Assembly (NCBI RefSeq): GCF_026914265.1
Contig: NC_069135.1
Location: 27,539,247-27,603,246 of the forward strand
Source of the DNA: Mya arenaria
Taxonomy: Eukaryota; Mollusca; Bivalvia; Myida; Myidae
Direction: 5' to 3'
Length of the DNA: 64,000 nt
A model generated the notes under the pieces. It was not told the DNA's origin. It searched no databases and saw only the letters and a program-made list of their open reading frames with translations. Both the position numbers and the translations under genes were made by a program. Positions 45,574 to 58,074 of this stretch are shown here, in pieces (position 1 is the first letter of the stretch; each line of letters starts with the position of its first letter).

Positions 45574-47478
45574 AAGTGTAGCCGTGCAGCATTTTTTTTG
45601 CATAAGTAATAGTGGTATTTAACCTTGGACCAAATATTTCCCTTTGATATATCTAAAGCTAGAAACCAGGTTTTCAACATTTTCATAGAGGGCTTGATCA
45701 AATAAGTAAGTGATATATAAGTATACGACTAGAAAGGGGAAACTAAAATGTAAAAAATGATTTCCTAAGTGCAAACATTTCGACCAAAGACCCTGAAGTG
45801 TAACCTTGACCTTGTATGCCCATACATGAGTGTTACTGGCGACGGGTCTGGTCATTGTGAAAACGTGCGCCAAGTTATTTTGAATTACCCAAATGCATGA
45901 CCTTGAATCAGTTTTGACAAGAAAAAAATGCATGTTGTAGGTAGACATGGGCGCCTATGTTAATGCATTTAAACACAGATTTATGGGTCGTTGGTTCACA
46001 TGGGGTCCTGTGTTTATATATTAAAGGACAGTGTTATGTGATGTTGGCAGACATGGAGAGCATGTGATTATATTCAAGAAGTGACAAACTTGGGAGCCTA
46101 TTTTTAAAGATTCAGAGATATCATTATGGCAGATTTCACGTTTTGGTGACCAAAAAGTTCCCGGCGAATATTGATTTTTAAAATTTATTGCAGATTTGTG
46201 ATTTCAACATAATCTTTTACAGCAATTTCTTATCTATCATATTTTAGAACATTTGCAATGATTTATTCATGCATTTTTATAAAAAAAAGAATTTTGTATC
46301 ACCATACCATTTGTGCTAGTGTTACAATATTGCCGGTAAAAACTTTTTTTTTTAATATTTTGATCCAAAGAAGTATTTTGTCTTGCACTAAATGGTTCAT
46401 TTATCTATAAAACAGATTGTACAGACAAAAAATAAAGATTGTTTTGTTTTTCTCAAATAAATTTATTGAAACAAACCCAAATTGGACAACAAGACAGAAA
46501 ATATTTTCTGTAAACATAGGTTTTCTTTTTATATCAGATCAGATAAGCTATAAACATAAATGTTTTGTTGTGGTGATATAAATGTCTCTAGTATGGTGCA
46601 ATTATCATTACCTTTGATATTAAACATATATATTATAAATTGTTAATTGCGAGTATGTGCTAGTGTTACCACAAGACAGAATGAGTAACATTAGCAGTAT
46701 GTCACATTAGCAGTTGGACAGAATGTTTCACAACAAAATAAAATGCAGACCTACCACAGACTCTTTGAGCTTGATACAGTATAAAACAAACTATATAAAT
46801 GATTGATAAACACAGTCAATTTATAATCACATAAAAATCATAATAATCATACAAGATTGACGAAGATGCAGTGTGACAGACGTACACATTTTATGAGCTT
46901 CTACAGTTGAAAATAGTTTCTTTGACTCTTCATTTAGTTTAAATGTTGTTATAATGTTTTACTCATTTGAGATTTTAATAACCTGTTGTTACAATATAAT
47001 TCTATTGCTTCTCATATAGTTCCTACTAGTTTTGTTCATGTTGATTTATAAATACACTGTTGAGCTAAGTTTATATGGTGTCAGACTGAATGACGAATCC
47101 TGGAAACGCTGTTCCCGCAGCAGTTTGATTAAACAATCTCATAAAAAAATATACCAATCTGGATAGAATAACTTCCAATACGAAAAACTAACAATAGAAC
47201 TAAAGATCAGACTGTTGTGTGTCTTAAAGGCCTAGTTTAAGCCTTTTAAAAGTGACCCTCCCCCTTTTAAGGCCTAATTTAAGGAATATTTGGCATGATA
47301 ATCCCCTGCTGTGCATCTCCTTCTAATCACACTGGTTTGATAGTAGGGGCCAATTTCCTGTGTTTACCGGTAGGTTTATCGGCTCAGGGCCATTAAGGGT
47401 CCATTTCTATCTTAATATATCCCGTACTGCACAGCAGGATACTCAGATCGGAGATCTGATAAGACAATTAGGCAATTA
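45574..47478. other. Intergenic; includes two stray satellite units
   Basis: Units of the 52-bp satellite are recognisable at about 45945-46110 (ACATGGGGTCCTGTGTTTAT). The rest (46110-47478) is AT-rich single-copy-looking DNA without an ORF. Confidence 0.5.
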
Positions 47479-47799
47479 TGCACCAATCAATTGTAACCAC
47501 GGTCCCCCAGGTCCGGGGGTATACTGGGGATAGCCGGGGAAAAGGACCGTGTTTTTACTTTCCAGGTGGCCCCGCATGGCCGTGTGAGTGCGGTGGTTTT
47601 GTCTTAGTGCCAAATTTAGCGGAGATATTGACTTATATAGAGTCTCTGGGTGCGGGGGGCATTTGGCCGGGGTTTTACCATCAGTTCGCCCCACAGGGCG
47701 GGGATTTTACCCGGGGTTTCCTGGACCGAAAGTCAAAGTCCGCGCTATTCCCCGGACCTGGCGTGGGGGGGGGGGGCGTGGTTACAATTGACTGGTGCA
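47479..47799. mobile_element. GC-rich MITE with 3-bp TTA TSD, 321 bp
   Basis: Left TGCACCAATCAATTGTAACC, right inverse TGCACCAGTCAATTGTAACC; TTA on both sides (47476-47478, 47800-47802). A 3-bp TTA duplication suggests PIF/Harbinger-like mobilisation (inference). The 126-codon ORF across it is a by-product of its GC content. Confidence 0.8.
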
Positions 47800-48051
47800 T
47801 TAAATTAAGATCCATTTACAGAGGTTGTGTACAAATACACAGTGTCATAAGAGATTGATCAGAAATCTTTACCCCGAACTGTATATGCCTACACAGTGAC
47901 ATGGACACTGATCAAAAGATCTTATCATAAAAAAGGCAAACAAACATCCAGAATTTAAAACCTGTAACAAGAACCACCCCACCTGCAGTAACCTTGCATA
48001 TAATCCAACCCGACACAGCGAAAGACAATTCTTATAAAATAATGTTTAATG

Positions 48052-48135
48052 TTAGTAAATTGCAACAGTCAAACAATTCAAACGATTTACACATCATCTT
48101 CTTGTCTTCAAGGGTATGGTTCTGAAAAAGAAATT
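48052..48135 (-). other. Possible terminal exon on the minus strand
   Basis: A good acceptor (TTTCTTTTTCAG, inverse of about 48126-48137) is followed by about 40 bp open in one frame and a stop. No upstream partner exon was found, so this may be a chance acceptor. Confidence 0.15.
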
Positions 48136-48189
48136 AAATTATTACATACTTTCTGTTGAGATATGAGAGTGTTCTAAGTTATATATGTC

Positions 48190-48355
48190 TGCCTCTAACA
48201 CAAGAAGTCGTGGGTTTGGTTTGATCCCCACCACGGGTACTTTCTCATTGCCTCACAAAACTAACACAATACGTAATGTTTTCTACCAAGGGAGCAGATT
48301 TGAGAGATTAAATTCACAGAGCTGTCTTCACAATCTTACAAACTAAAACAAAACA
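48190..48355 (+). mobile_element. SINE, 5'-truncated copy
   Basis: GTCGTGGGTTTGGTTTGATC (B box with a 4-bp insertion), CGGGTACTTTCTCATTGCCT, then the family body. Lacks the A box. Confidence 0.65.
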
Positions 48356-48576
48356 CTCGAACGTAAATGCCATAAATTAAAACATTTAAATTTTTTAGCA
48401 ACAGATCATTTTAGATACTACTTTTACTAACACTTCTTATTGTTTCGCTACATTCAAAAAACAGTTTTGTTTGAAATACTACAAGAATACAACGTCAATT
48501 TATTATCTGTAAATCTATTCATCAGACTCCTTCTACATGGAACAACATTTAGTTCGTCAACTTACGCAACAATACC

Positions 48577-48720
48577 ACTGGTCATAATGCACCAGTAAAT
48601 TGTAACCACACACCCTAGGTCCAGGGGTGGGGTTCAGGGAAAATAGAAAAGGTCCTATCAAATCTCCAGGGGTGGGGTTCTGGGAAAATAGAAAAGGTCT
48701 TATAAGACCTGCTGTGCAGT
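48577..48720 (+). mobile_element. Fragment of the 47479-type MITE
   Basis: ATAATGCACCAGTAAATTGTAACC matches its left TIR; the interior then carries CCAGGGGTGGGGTTC twice, about 52 bp apart. The right TIR is missing. Confidence 0.65.
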
Positions 48721-50187
48721 TTTCAATGTTTTATTATGAAAATGGACCTAAACTAGGTCTTTAACTAATTTATCGTATTTTTATTGTATATATATATATA
48801 TACCACTGGCATTCAGTTAATTTAATCTGGGACAGTTTGAAATTGAATAAAAAAACAGTCACTAGAGTGAACAGTTTTAGAAGCACAAAAACAATGTTCT
48901 TCAACTTTTATATACTCTGGGGGGGTTGAGAGACAAGGGGGCATGCTTATGGGGTCCTGTGTTTAGAAATTAAAGTTAATGTTGTGTACAGACATGGGGG
49001 CTATATTTATATATTAAAGGACAAAATAACGCGATGTTGGTGTACATGGGGGCTTGTGTTTATATTTAAAGGTAAGATGTATGTGTTGTATGTGTTGTTG
49101 GCAGATAGTGGGGTGTTAAAGGAAAGAAATACTTGTCGTTGTCAAACATTTGGGCCTGTGTTTAAGAAAAGATGTCATGCTTTGTTGATAGACCTGGCCG
49201 ACTGTGTTAAATAATTAAAGGAGAGAGCTACGTGTTGTTGGTAGACATGGAGCCTGTGTTTATTTATCAAAGGACAGAGTATGGTGTTGTTGATTGACAG
49301 GGGGGGGGGCATTGTTAATATATTTAAGTTATGCGTTGTTGACATTGGGGCCTGGAGCTGGAGCTACATTTCAAAGGATATAATTACGTGGTGGCCTATG
49401 TTTGTATACTAAAGGAAAGAGAAACATGTTGTTGGCAGACACTGGGGCCTTTGATTATATGTTGAAGAACATATTTACGGGTTGTTGATAGACATTTTGG
49501 GGGCTGTGCAAATGCATTAAAAGAAAGAGTCACGTGTTGATGGTCGACATGGGGGCTTATGTTTACATATTAGAGTTATGTTTATCGGTAGACATGTTAA
49601 AATATTAAAGGACAGGGTTACCTGTTGTTGATGGGCATGTGGCCTATGTTTATATATTGAAGGATAAAGTTGTTGGCGCACATGTGGGCCTGTGTTAAAT
49701 GTTAAAGATTAAATGTTAAAGAGTATTTGGTAGACATGGCGGCCTGTGATTAAATATTAGATAACAGAGTTACTTGTTGTTGGCAAACGTGGGGGCTGTG
49801 TTTATATTTTAAAGGATAAAAATAGGTTGGCAGATAATGTGGGCTGTGTTTTAGTAGTAAAGGAAAGAAATACATTTTGTTGCAAGATTCGAGGGTCTGT
49901 GTTAAATGTAAAAGTAACGCTTTGTTGGTAGACATGAGGGCCTGTGCTAATTTATTAAAGGGAATATCTGTATGTGTTAAGTAGACATGGTTGCATGTGT
50001 TTATATATTAAAGGACAGAGTTTCATGCTGTCGGTATACATTGGGGCCTATCTTTATGTATTTAAGAACAAAATAATGCATTGTTGTTATACAGTTTGGG
50101 ACTGCATTTATATATTTAAAGGCAAAATAATGTGTTGCTGGTAGACTTTGGGGTTTGTGTTTATATATAAGAGAACAGAGTTATGAG

Positions 50188-51157
50188 TAGTCTAAAACAT
50201 TAGACGTGTTATACGGGATTCTTCCAATCCCTAACGTCTAAACGGGAATGTGCAAAAAACGGGTGTGTTTTAAAAATATTAAAATTGTTTTAAGTGAAGT
50301 ATTTTATGGTTGAAATTGATCATAAAGAGTTATATTCATATTTTACCATGTAAGTGAAATGCTATTTTGCACTAAACAAGCATTTAATGCATTAAAACAA
50401 GTTGTTTACCTTTCCAATAAAACGAAAGTTGACTGACACAGAAAACAATTATGCGAAGGGGACATTCGGAGCTCCTCGGCCATTTTTTCAAAAACAACCT
50501 CGGATGTATGCCGGTACATCTGTTGAAGTAGTCCGTATTTTTTTTTAATAAAAGCATTAATTAAATGTAGTGTTTAAGAGTTCTATTCATTGCTCTCAGT
50601 TTAAATTGATTGCCAGTGAAGTGTATTATTGCAAACATAATTACGATTCCCAAGAGTTAAGTCATAAATTTTAACTACTAAATAAGATTACTACGCGATC
50701 TATTTGCAGCGGACTTAAACGTACCACTTTTTAAGTAAGTAAACCGTCCATATACATCCGAGGTTGTTTTTGAAAAAATGGCCGAGGAGTTCCGAATGGC
50801 GAAGGGGAACAACTCGATACAATCGTAATAACTCGGCCTCCTCCGACAAAGCTTCGAGATAGACCTCGTTATGCAATCGTAACAACTCGGCCATGGCCGA
50901 AATGTTCCGAGCGATTTAATACTGTGCCCTGAAGCCTTGCAGGTGCCCTTCATGTATATATCGTTATATTTTGACAGAATGAAAAGAAGAAAAGCCGTCA
51001 AACTCATACTTATAAGTTGGATATTTATTTTTTGTGTACGGAACTAATATAAAATAACATTATCTGGTAATATTTCTTGTTTTCATGATATTTTATAGAC
51101 GCTATATGCTTTAACCCGGAATCCTGATCGGAACAACTACCCACTTTTGATACTAAA
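50188..51157. mobile_element. Element X, copy B, truncated, carrying MITE Y
   Basis: Starts TAGTCTAAAACATTAGACGT and follows copy C closely to ...CCACTTTTGATACTAAA, then breaks off into a satellite unit. Contains MITE Y at 50463-50798. Confidence 0.88.
50463..50798. mobile_element. Palindromic MITE family Y, copy 2, 10-bp TSD with empty-site control
   Basis: Ends CATTCGGAGCTCCTCGGCCA and inverse TGGCCGAGGAGTTCCGAATG. The duplication GCGAAGGGGA (50453-50462 and 50799-50808) appears once, uninterrupted, at 51451-51460 in copy C of element X, which lacks the MITE. Confidence 0.95.
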
Positions 51158-51185
51158 GTTACACGTTATTGGTATACATGGGAAC

Positions 51186-51882
51186 TAGTCTAAAATAATA
51201 GACGTGTTATACGGGATTCTTCCAATCCCTAACGTCTAAACGGGAATGTGCAAAAAACGGGGGTGTTTTAAAAATATTGAAATTGTTTTAAGTGAAGTAT
51301 TTTATGGTTGAAATTGATCATAAAGAGTTATTTTCATATTTTGCTATGTAAGTGAAATGTTATTTTGCACTAAACAAGCATTTAATGCATTAAAACAAGT
51401 TGTTTACCTTTCCAATAAAACGAAAGTTGACTGACACAGATAACAATTATGCGAAGGGGAACAACTCGATACAATCGTAATAACTCGGCCTCCTCCGACA
51501 AAGCTTCGAGATAGACCTCGTTATACAATCGTAACAACTCGGCCATGGCCGAAATGTTCCGAGCGATTTAAAACTGTGCCCTGAAGCCTTGCAGGTGCCC
51601 TTCATGTATATATCGTTATGTTTTGACAGAATGAAATGAAGAAAAGCCGTCAAATTCATAATTATAAGTTGGATAAAAAAAAAATTGTGTACGGAACTAA
51701 TATAAAATAACATTATCTGGTAATATTTCTTGTTTTTATGATATTTTATAGACGCTATATGCTTTAACCCGGAATCCTGATCGGAACAACTACCCACTTT
51801 TGATACTAAACAATTTGTACGTGAAGGATTTGCCATATCAAAAATCTATAAAAAATCCGTCAACGTACAATTATTTGGACTA
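51186..51882. mobile_element. Element X, copy C, full length, 697 bp, 10-bp TSD
   Basis: Ends TAGTCTAAAATAAT and inverse TAGTCCAAATAATT; exact 10-bp duplication ACATGGGAAC (51176-51185 and 51883-51892), itself part of the satellite unit. Internally GC-richer with repeated ACAACTCG and CGGCCATGGCCG. No transposase. Confidence 0.92.
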
Positions 51883-52678
51883 ACATGGGAACCTGTGTTT
51901 ATATATTAGAGTACAGGGTTGTGTTGATGGTAAACATAGGGGTCTGTTTCTATATATAAAAGGACGAAGATACGTGTTGTTGGTAGAAAAAGAGGCCCTG
52001 ACTTTAAAGAAGGACAGGATTACGTATTGTCGACACGTAGTTCAAATTTTAAAGTTAGAACTTTGTAAACATGGTGTCCTGTGTTTATAAATTAGATTGT
52101 TGGTGTTGTTGGTACACATGGATGCCTGTGTTTTTATATATTAAAGGACAGTGGTATACATAGGGTTTTGTGTTTATATATTGAAGGATAGGGATACATG
52201 TTGATTGTCGAGCCCTGTGTGTAAATATTAAAGAACATGCTTACATGTTGATTGGGGACATAGGGTCCTTTGTTTATACATCAACGGATAGGGTTAGATG
52301 TTGTTGGTTTGCATAGGAGACTATGTTTATATATAAAGGGACAATATTAAGTGACTGAAGACATTAGACGTAAATGTTTATATATAAAAGGGCAGCATTG
52401 GACGGTTTTTGGTCAACCTAGAGTTATGTATTTATATATCAAAGGAATGTATCATTTGTAGATATACTGTGATTATATATTATAGTTAACAGTTGTTTGT
52501 AGACATGGATGCTTGTATTGTATATTATAGGACAGAGTTATGTTATGTTGGAAACGTTTTCAGTCTTTGTTTGTTTTACAGGACAGCGTTACATGTTGTT
52601 GGTTAACATTGGGGACCGAGTTTAAATATTCTAACGAACAGGGTTATATGTTTTTGATACACACGAGAGCCCGCATAT

Positions 52679-52894
52679 ATATAAGACTGCTGACAAAAAA
52701 TTACATCGCAGATTTTTATATTTAAGCTCAAAAATTGATGTTTTATGCAGAACGGTTTAAGCCATAAAACACTAATTTTCGAACAGAAATATGAAAATCT
52801 ACGCCTGAATTTGTGTTACGCAACAATTTCCTCTTTCCAAAACAAAAAATAAAAAGTTGTAAAAATGGTAAAGCTGTGAGAGTGCAAGCTTTAA
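52679..52894. mobile_element. Palindromic TTAA MITE, right-hand fragment
   Basis: From ATAAGACTGCTGACAAAAAA to GTGAGAGTGCAAGCTTTAA; TTAA only on the right. Confidence 0.8.
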
Positions 52895-54094
52895 AGGACA
52901 GGGTTTTGTGTTGTTGGTACACATATGTTTATATGTTAAAATACAATGTTATGTGTTGTTGTTATACATGGGGGACCTGTGTTTTTATATTTAAGTTATT
53001 TGATGGGGGTCTGTGTTTATATATTAAAGGATATGGTTCATTGTTGTGTTTAAACAGGGTGGGGGCTGTATTTATAATATAGTTAAAGGACAGATTTAGA
53101 TGTTGCTGGTAGACATCGGGACCTGTTTTTATATTAAAGGACAGAGTTTCCTATTTTTCCTAAAACATTGGCGCCTGTGTTTATATATTAATGTTAGGAG
53201 TTGTTGGGAGACATAGGGCCCATATGTTTTCATTATATGAAGTATAGAGTTACGCATTGTTGGAACACATGGGGGCCTGTGTTTATGATTAAAAGACAAC
53301 ATTAAACATTGTTAGAAGAAATTTGGGACTGTGCTTATATATATATTAAAGGACAGGGTAACGTTTTGTTGGCAGACATGCGGGTCTGTGTTTTTATATT
53401 AAAGAAAGAGTATGGTGTTGTTGGCAGACATTGGGGCCTGTGGGCCTGTTTATCAAGGGACAGAGTAGTGTGTTGTTGCCTGTTTTAATGTATTGAAGGA
53501 AAGAGTTACGTGTTGTTGACATACATGGGAGCCTGTGTTTAAAATAAATATTACGATTTGGTGGTAGACATGGTGGTTAGTGCTTATACATTAAAGAAAA
53601 GAGTGTGGTGTGGTTATGGTACGGATTTGGGCCTGTGTTTACATCTTCAAGGACACAATTATTTTTATTGGTAAATATTGGGACTTATGTTTATATATTA
53701 AACAACATGGTAACGTGTTGTTGTAAGTTAGGAGGGTCTGTGTTTATATATTAAAAGAAAGATTACATGTTGTTGGTTTAAATAGGGGCCTTAAATGTTT
53801 ATATGTTACATGTTATTGGAGGACATAGGGTCTGTGTTAAGCATTTAAGTTTTGTGTCGTTGGTCAAATGGCAGGACTGTGTTTATTTATTAACGTTGTG
53901 TGCTTTGGGTAGACATTACGACTTGTTTTTATATATTAAAGGACATAGATTTGTGATGGTGGTAAACAATGGGGCTTAAGTTTGCATAATAAAGTACAGT
54001 GAAACGTGATGTTGGCAGATGTTTGTGCCTGCGTTGATGGTGTTTAAGTAATAAAGGAAATAATTTATAAGTTGTTGGCATAGGGCCTGTGTGA

Positions 54095-54480
54095 ATATAC
54101 ACTCGACGACATTTATAAGTGTGACTCTACTAAATCTTCATTATTTAGTGTGTTTTTTTTTTCAACCAAACACTCATATTACGCACGAGAAAATCGCTCT
54201 GTGGCTACAAAAAAGAGGGGTAGCAGTTGGATTTATTTGGGCGGGTACCTCCGATAGAGAGGAATGATTACGTGTTTAATATTTAAGTTAATGATTGGAT
54301 TTTTAATATCAAAATTGATATTAAACAATTACGTTATAACTGTCTTACTACCTGGCGTCGCTATTATGCATAATATATCACTTAAGTACCATTGTCAAAT
54401 TTATTTATGGTACATCACAATTTAGGTTTTTACTGTTTTTACTAGTGTTACGAAATGCTTTAGATTTTGTAGCCAAATAT
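54095..54480. other. Non-satellite island inside the 52-bp array
   Basis: Array units stop at about 54095 and resume at about 54480. The island is single-copy within this window and contains CTACTAAATC...TTATTTAGTG and an inverted TTGATATTAA pair. No TIR or TSD was identified. Confidence 0.4.
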
Positions 54481-56380
54481 ATATATATACTATCCAATAA
54501 CATTTATGCAGTGTTGGTTCACATTGAAGCCGGTGTTTATATATAAGAAAGTATGGTGCTGCCGGACGTCATGGAAAGTGTTTTAAATAAATAGGACAGA
54601 GTCATGTGTTTTGGGTTGACATGGAGGCCTGTTTTGACATATTATTTTTCTATCAGAAATATTTGACATTGGTACAAGTGTTTCTATATCGCGAGATCTT
54701 AGGACACAATGATGCATTGTTGGTAAACATGGGGTCTTGGTATTTGAATTTAAGAACATAGTTATGAGTTGATGGCACACACATGGAATCTGTGTTTATA
54801 TATTAAAGGACAGAGTTACCCATTGTTCATAGACAAAATGACTATGTTTATATACTGAAGGACAAAATAACCCATTGCTGGTAGAGATAGGAGACGGTGT
54901 TAACATTGCCTATGCTTAATTTTTAAAGGATGTGGTTGTTTGGCAGACATGGAAGCCTGTGTTTATATATTAAGGGACGGGGTAATGTGTTGTTGGTAGA
55001 CATGGGAGCCTGTGTTTTATATTAAGGGATAGCGTAATGTGTTGTTGGAACACAAAAGCCTGCGTTTATATATATAGGGACGGGGTTGTTGGTAGATATG
55101 GAAGCCTGTGTTTATAAATTAAAGGACAGGGTTATGTGTTGTTGGTACACATAGTGGCCTCTGTTTAAATATTGAAAGCCAGTGTTACCTACTGTTGGTT
55201 AACATGGTAGCCTATATTTACATTAATGGGAGTGTTAAGTGTTGTTGGTAAACATGGGGGCCTTCTAACAATTATATATTTAAATAATGTGTTATTGGTA
55301 GATGTGAGGACTTGTGTTTACTTTATTATAGAAATGTGTTGTTTGTTGGCTGGCATAGGGACCTATGAGATTAAATTAAAAGACAAAATTGCATGTTGCT
55401 AGAAGGCTAGGGGGCCTGTGTTTATTTATCAAAGATATGCTTTGTTCATTGTTATGGGGTATGGAAGTTATGTGTTGTTGGTAGACATTGGGGTTTGTAT
55501 TTATAAAATTATGGACAAAGATATGTGATGGTGGTAAACATAGGAGTATGTTAATGTGTTAAGGAAACAGTGGGGACTGTTTATATATTAAATAAAAGGG
55601 TTGTGTATTATTGATACATTTAGAGGTCTGTGTTTATATATTAAAGGAGAAAAATATATATTAAATGACAGTGGTATGTGATGTTGGTAGAAATTGGGGC
55701 CTATGTTTATATTTCGAATGAAAAAGCAACTAGTTGCTGTGTTGTTAATAAAAACAAAGGGTCCTGTCTTTACATATTACAGGAAATGGTTGTTGCAAGA
55801 CACGGTCCGTGTTCTGTGTTAAATATTAGGGAATAGAGTTATGTGTTGTTGGCAGTAAATTGAGCCAGCGCATATACAGTAAAGTTACACATTGTTAGAC
55901 ATAGGGGCCTGTGTTTATGTATTAAAGGACAGTGTAATATGTTGTTGGCAGATAAAGGGCCCAGTGTATATATATATTAAAGGACGGATCAACATTGGGG
56001 TATTTTCTATACATATTTGAGGACATGGTCAGGTGTCATTGGTAGACAATGGGGCCTTCGTTTATATATTAAAGGATAAAGTAATGTAATGTTGGCCGAC
56101 ATGAAGGGCCTGTGGTAATAAATTTAAGAACAAACATAGGGGGGGGGGGGGGCTTTTTATATATTCAAGGACATGAGTAGGTGTTGTTGATAGACATAAG
56201 GGATTGTATTTATATATTTAAAAATTACATATTCAAATACATAACTATGTGTAGTTGAGAAACATAAGGGCCAGGTTTTATATCATTTATTATACAGAGG
56301 TACATGTTGTTGGTCAACAGGGAGGCCTGCAGTAATAAGGTATCTTGTGTTTAAAGGACATGATAATGTGTTGTGAGTCA

Positions 56381-56810
56381 TAACGAACTGAGATCAAACA
56401 AACTGAATCAAATTCACTAAATTAAGAAATCATGTGTATCAACAAAAAGAGCCAACTAAAAACTGAGCTAATGACATTGCAGTTCAGAATAAAGCACATG
56501 ATGGTTGTTGCCTTAAAATAAATAAAAAAAGCTGCCTCAGTCAAATGAAAAACTAGATAAACAACATAAAACTTAACTTATAACTAAACAAATGATAATG
56601 ACTGTCAAAAACTAGTCAAGTTCAAATCAAAGTAATTACAAAGCGATTAAACTTATTACATATATCATGGTTGCCCCAAAAAGAGCCGAAAACAAACTTA
56701 AGAAACAACATTGTGACTCAAAAGATACCAATACAAAGACCAATGCTGCTGCAAAAAAGAGAAAAAAAAAATCTAACACTAGAGATTGCTTTTTTGAAAA
56801 AGCGCTTGTC
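56381..56810. repeat. Decayed left part of the 76-bp array
   Basis: Traces such as CATGGTTGCCCCAAAAAGAG and AAACAAACTTAAG match the 58075-59490 unit; most of the segment is too diverged to phase. Confidence 0.45.
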
Positions 56811-58074
56811 CCCCCTATTTTGTGATCGTAGCTGAGGGAAAATAAATGATGGACATGGAATTTGGAGACGAACCAACAGTGAAGTTTGGTTTATTCACCC
56901 GTATTAAATGAACATCTACTGCGACCTTGACCTTTGACCTAATGATGTAGCATTGAGAATTGAACAAGAAAAATAGTTTATGACTCCATATTACCCAGAT
57001 CCAAACTAATCTAAGATTTTATCAATGCAAACATTCTGATCAAGTTTCATGAAGATTGATCAAGATATATTGCAAAATAAATAGCCTCTAGAGTGTCCAC
57101 AAGTTTGTTTTTAATATTTACCCAGTGACCTCATTTTTGACCCCACATGACCTACTATTTTCAAACTATTCCAAGATTTCATCAAGGCAAACATTCTGAT
57201 TAAGTTTCGTGGAAATTAGAGCAAATGTATTGCCTCTAGAGTGTTCCAAAGATTTCAGTAAGATATGACCTAGTGATCTTGTTTTTGACCCCATGTGAAC
57301 CAGTTTCGAACTATTCAACAAAAATCAAGGAAAACAGTCTGACTTAGTGTCATGAAAATTAGATTGCCACTAGCGTGTTCCAAATCTTTTTTTATTTGAC
57401 CTAATGACCTTGTTTTGATCCATATGGCCCACTTTTAGAACGCAGTGGAAATTTAACCTAAGGGACCATTCTGACCATGTTTGAACATAATCTGACCAAT
57501 TACTACCATAAAATAGTTTCGGACAAGATCTTTGAAAGATATGACCAAGTGACCAATTATTTTCATCACATGTGACCCAGTTGAAAACATGTCCAAGATT
57601 TCATCAAGAAAACATTCTGGTCAAGTTTCATGAACAAAAGACCATACATAATGCCTCTAATGTGTTACAAAGATTTTTCTAAGATTTACCTAGTGACCTA
57701 GTTTTTGACCCCATGTGCCCTACTTTACAAGCGGTCCATATTTCATCAATGGGTACATTAAGACCAAGTTTGAACATAATTCAACAAATCATTTCAATTC
57801 CGGACATAATATTTCTAAGATTTTACCTAGTGACCTTATTTTTGAATAATCAATTTCATCAAGAAAAACATTCTAATAAAGTTTTATGAATATTGACCAT
57901 GTATAATGCCTCTAGTACGTTCCATAGTTTTGACATAGTGACCTAGTTTTTTACCCCATGTGACCCACTTTTTGTAAGTGGTCCATGTTTCATCAAGGGG
58001 TACATCATGGCCAATTTTGAACATGACTGACCAATCATTACCATGATATGGTTCCAGACAAGATTTTTCTAAGA
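56811..58074. mobile_element. Tandem-core element (~145-bp monomers)
   Basis: Starts AAAAAGCGCTTGTCCCCCC; then about eight diverged monomers of roughly 105-150 bp phased by GACCTAGTTTTTGACCCCAT (57131, 57281, 57696, 57936 among others) and CAAGTTTCATGAAGATTGA. It lies between two parts of the 76-bp array, so it is probably an insertion. Similar repeats are common in bivalves. Confidence 0.6.

Larger units (their letters stand above)
48940..56380 (+). repeat. Degenerate ~52-bp satellite, roughly 100 units
   Basis: Consensus read by eye: TTGTTGGTAGACATGGGGGC then CTGTGTTTATATATTAAAGG then ACAGAGTTACGTG. Units diverge strongly and indels are common, so this is an old array. All units run in one direction. 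Interrupted by two copies of element X (50188-51157, 51186-51882), MITE Y, a TTAA-MITE arm (52679-52894) and a unique island (about 54095-54480). Predicted ORFs across it are repeat-derived. Confidence 0.88.

Noticed and set aside
47478..47858. 126-codon plus-strand ORF
   Set aside because: Coincides with a GC-rich TIR element; opposite strand is also open; no domain.
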